NCBI GenBank assembly: GCA_937911795.1
Contig: CALDPJ010000403.1
Span: forward strand, 1-21,720
DNA from: an uncultured Flavobacteriales bacterium
Lineage (GTDB): Bacteria; Bacteroidota; Bacteroidia; Flavobacteriales_D; SKUL01
Length of the DNA stretch: 21,720 nt
Reading direction: 5' to 3'
Made by a program: the position numbers and the translations under genes. The notes under the pieces were generated by a model. The model saw nothing but the letters and a program-made list of their open reading frames with translations. It was not told where the DNA came from and ran no database searches. Shown here piece after piece: positions 21,372 through 21,720 of the stretch. The number at the start of each line of letters is the position of its first letter. The first letter of the stretch is position 1.

Positions 21372-21720
21372 AACGAAAATTCATTTTTCTTTTGTGCGTA
21401 GAGGTAGCTATATATTCCATGTACCAGTTCGGTCAATACCGCCGCCAATTAATATGACAAAGGGGTGTGTTTCACTACTCACTACTCTCGCGCGCTTGCA
21501 GCGCGTGAGAGATTAACCTTAAATGTTTCTTTGACTATTGTTTCAGTTCAACAATCAAATCTAAGAACCAGCTTTTACTTCCAATAAAGGCTCAAATAGA
21601 TTTCTCCACCGCGGCTTTCGATCCCTACGCTGCGCTTCAGTCATTCCAGCCTCCGGTCTAAATGACAAAAGGGTGTGAATGAAGTTCATGCTTCCTGATA
21701 TAGCTATGAATTCCTTTGCG
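21372..21720. repeat. Non-coding tail with repeated motif
   Basis: I see no gene in this 349-base stretch. ATGACAAAGGGGTGTG (21454-21469) recurs as ATGACAAAAGGGTGTG (21662-21677), 15 of 16 bases identical and in the same orientation, about 208 bases apart. The second copy is preceded by a phrase around 21600-21660 (a GATTTCTCCACCGC part, a CTACGCTGCGCTTCAGTCAT part and CCTCCGGTCTAAATGAC) that resembles dispersed intergenic repeats known from Bacteroidota genomes. A long hairpin at 21485-21511 lies between the copies. Confidence 0.5.
21485..21511. repeat. 12-bp stem-loop
   Basis: CTCTCGCGCGCT (21485-21496) pairs with AGCGCGTGAGAG (21500-21511) around loop TGC, with one G-T wobble in twelve pairs. 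No T-run follows on either strand, so it is not a classic intrinsic terminator. It lies between the two copies of the ATGACAAA-type motif and may be part of a dispersed repeat. Confidence 0.6.

Noticed and set aside
21376..21395. Possible terminator after the Nudix gene (GAAAA/TTTTTC)
   Set aside because: The stem is five A/T-rich pairs and would be very unstable; a T-rich stretch alone is not enough.

Overview
The window looks like a chromosomal segment of a member of the Bacteroidota, probably near the Flavobacteriales. Nine exact copies of the Bacteroidota -7 promoter element (TAnnTTTG) sit just upstream of genes, two of them with a TTG about 19-20 bases further up. Shine-Dalgarno-like sequences are scarce. 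The families present (DUF6929-like, DUF4199, DUF2007, a DUF7033/polysaccharide-deacetylase-like protein, a Nudix protein with an N-terminal extension next to pyrE) and the order Nudix-pyrE-SRPBCC-birA-rsfS-ftsH-cdsA-psd also fit that group. The assignment is an inference from gene content, not from a phylogenetic marker. I see no tRNA, rRNA, CRISPR, transposase or phage gene. Most of the region is ordinary core genome.

Layout. 1-1045: a minus-strand glycosyltransferase cut by the left edge, then a small secreted N/Q/R-rich protein with its own terminator. 1046-1508: a long gap, perhaps holding a gene remnant. 1509-4192: two plus-strand exported proteins, an M1 metallopeptidase and a DUF6929-like protein. 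4189-8863: a cyanophycin locus, with cyanophycin synthetase (cphA) divergent from cyanophycinase (cphB), which converges with an isoaspartyl peptidase (iaaA). 8912-10188: DUF4199 membrane protein and elbB, minus strand. 10396-14628, plus strand: rpsT with promoter, palindrome and terminator; then radC and a deacetylase-like protein; then upp, an unknown membrane protein and a YjjG-type nucleotidase. 14625-18877, minus strand: rsfS-ftsH-DUF2007-cdsA-psd, an operon for ribosome silencing, membrane proteolysis and phosphatidylethanolamine synthesis. 18963-21371: birA, then pyrE-SRPBCC (minus) divergent from a Nudix gene (plus). 21372-21720: non-coding sequence with a long hairpin and a repeated motif typical of dispersed intergenic repeats.

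How the genes work together. The clearest pathway is nitrogen storage: CphA makes the Asp-Arg polymer cyanophycin, CphB cuts it to beta-Asp-Arg, and IaaA releases Asp and Arg. Pyrimidine metabolism appears twice, as upp with a yjjG-like nucleotidase and as pyrE. CdsA and Psd are two steps of phosphatidylethanolamine synthesis.

Structural points worth a second look: several genes have a -7 box only 3-7 bases before the start codon, predicting leaderless or nearly leaderless mRNAs; all four convergent gene pairs overlap at their 3' ends; and the cphA-cphB intergenic region and the rpsT start region carry inverted repeats.
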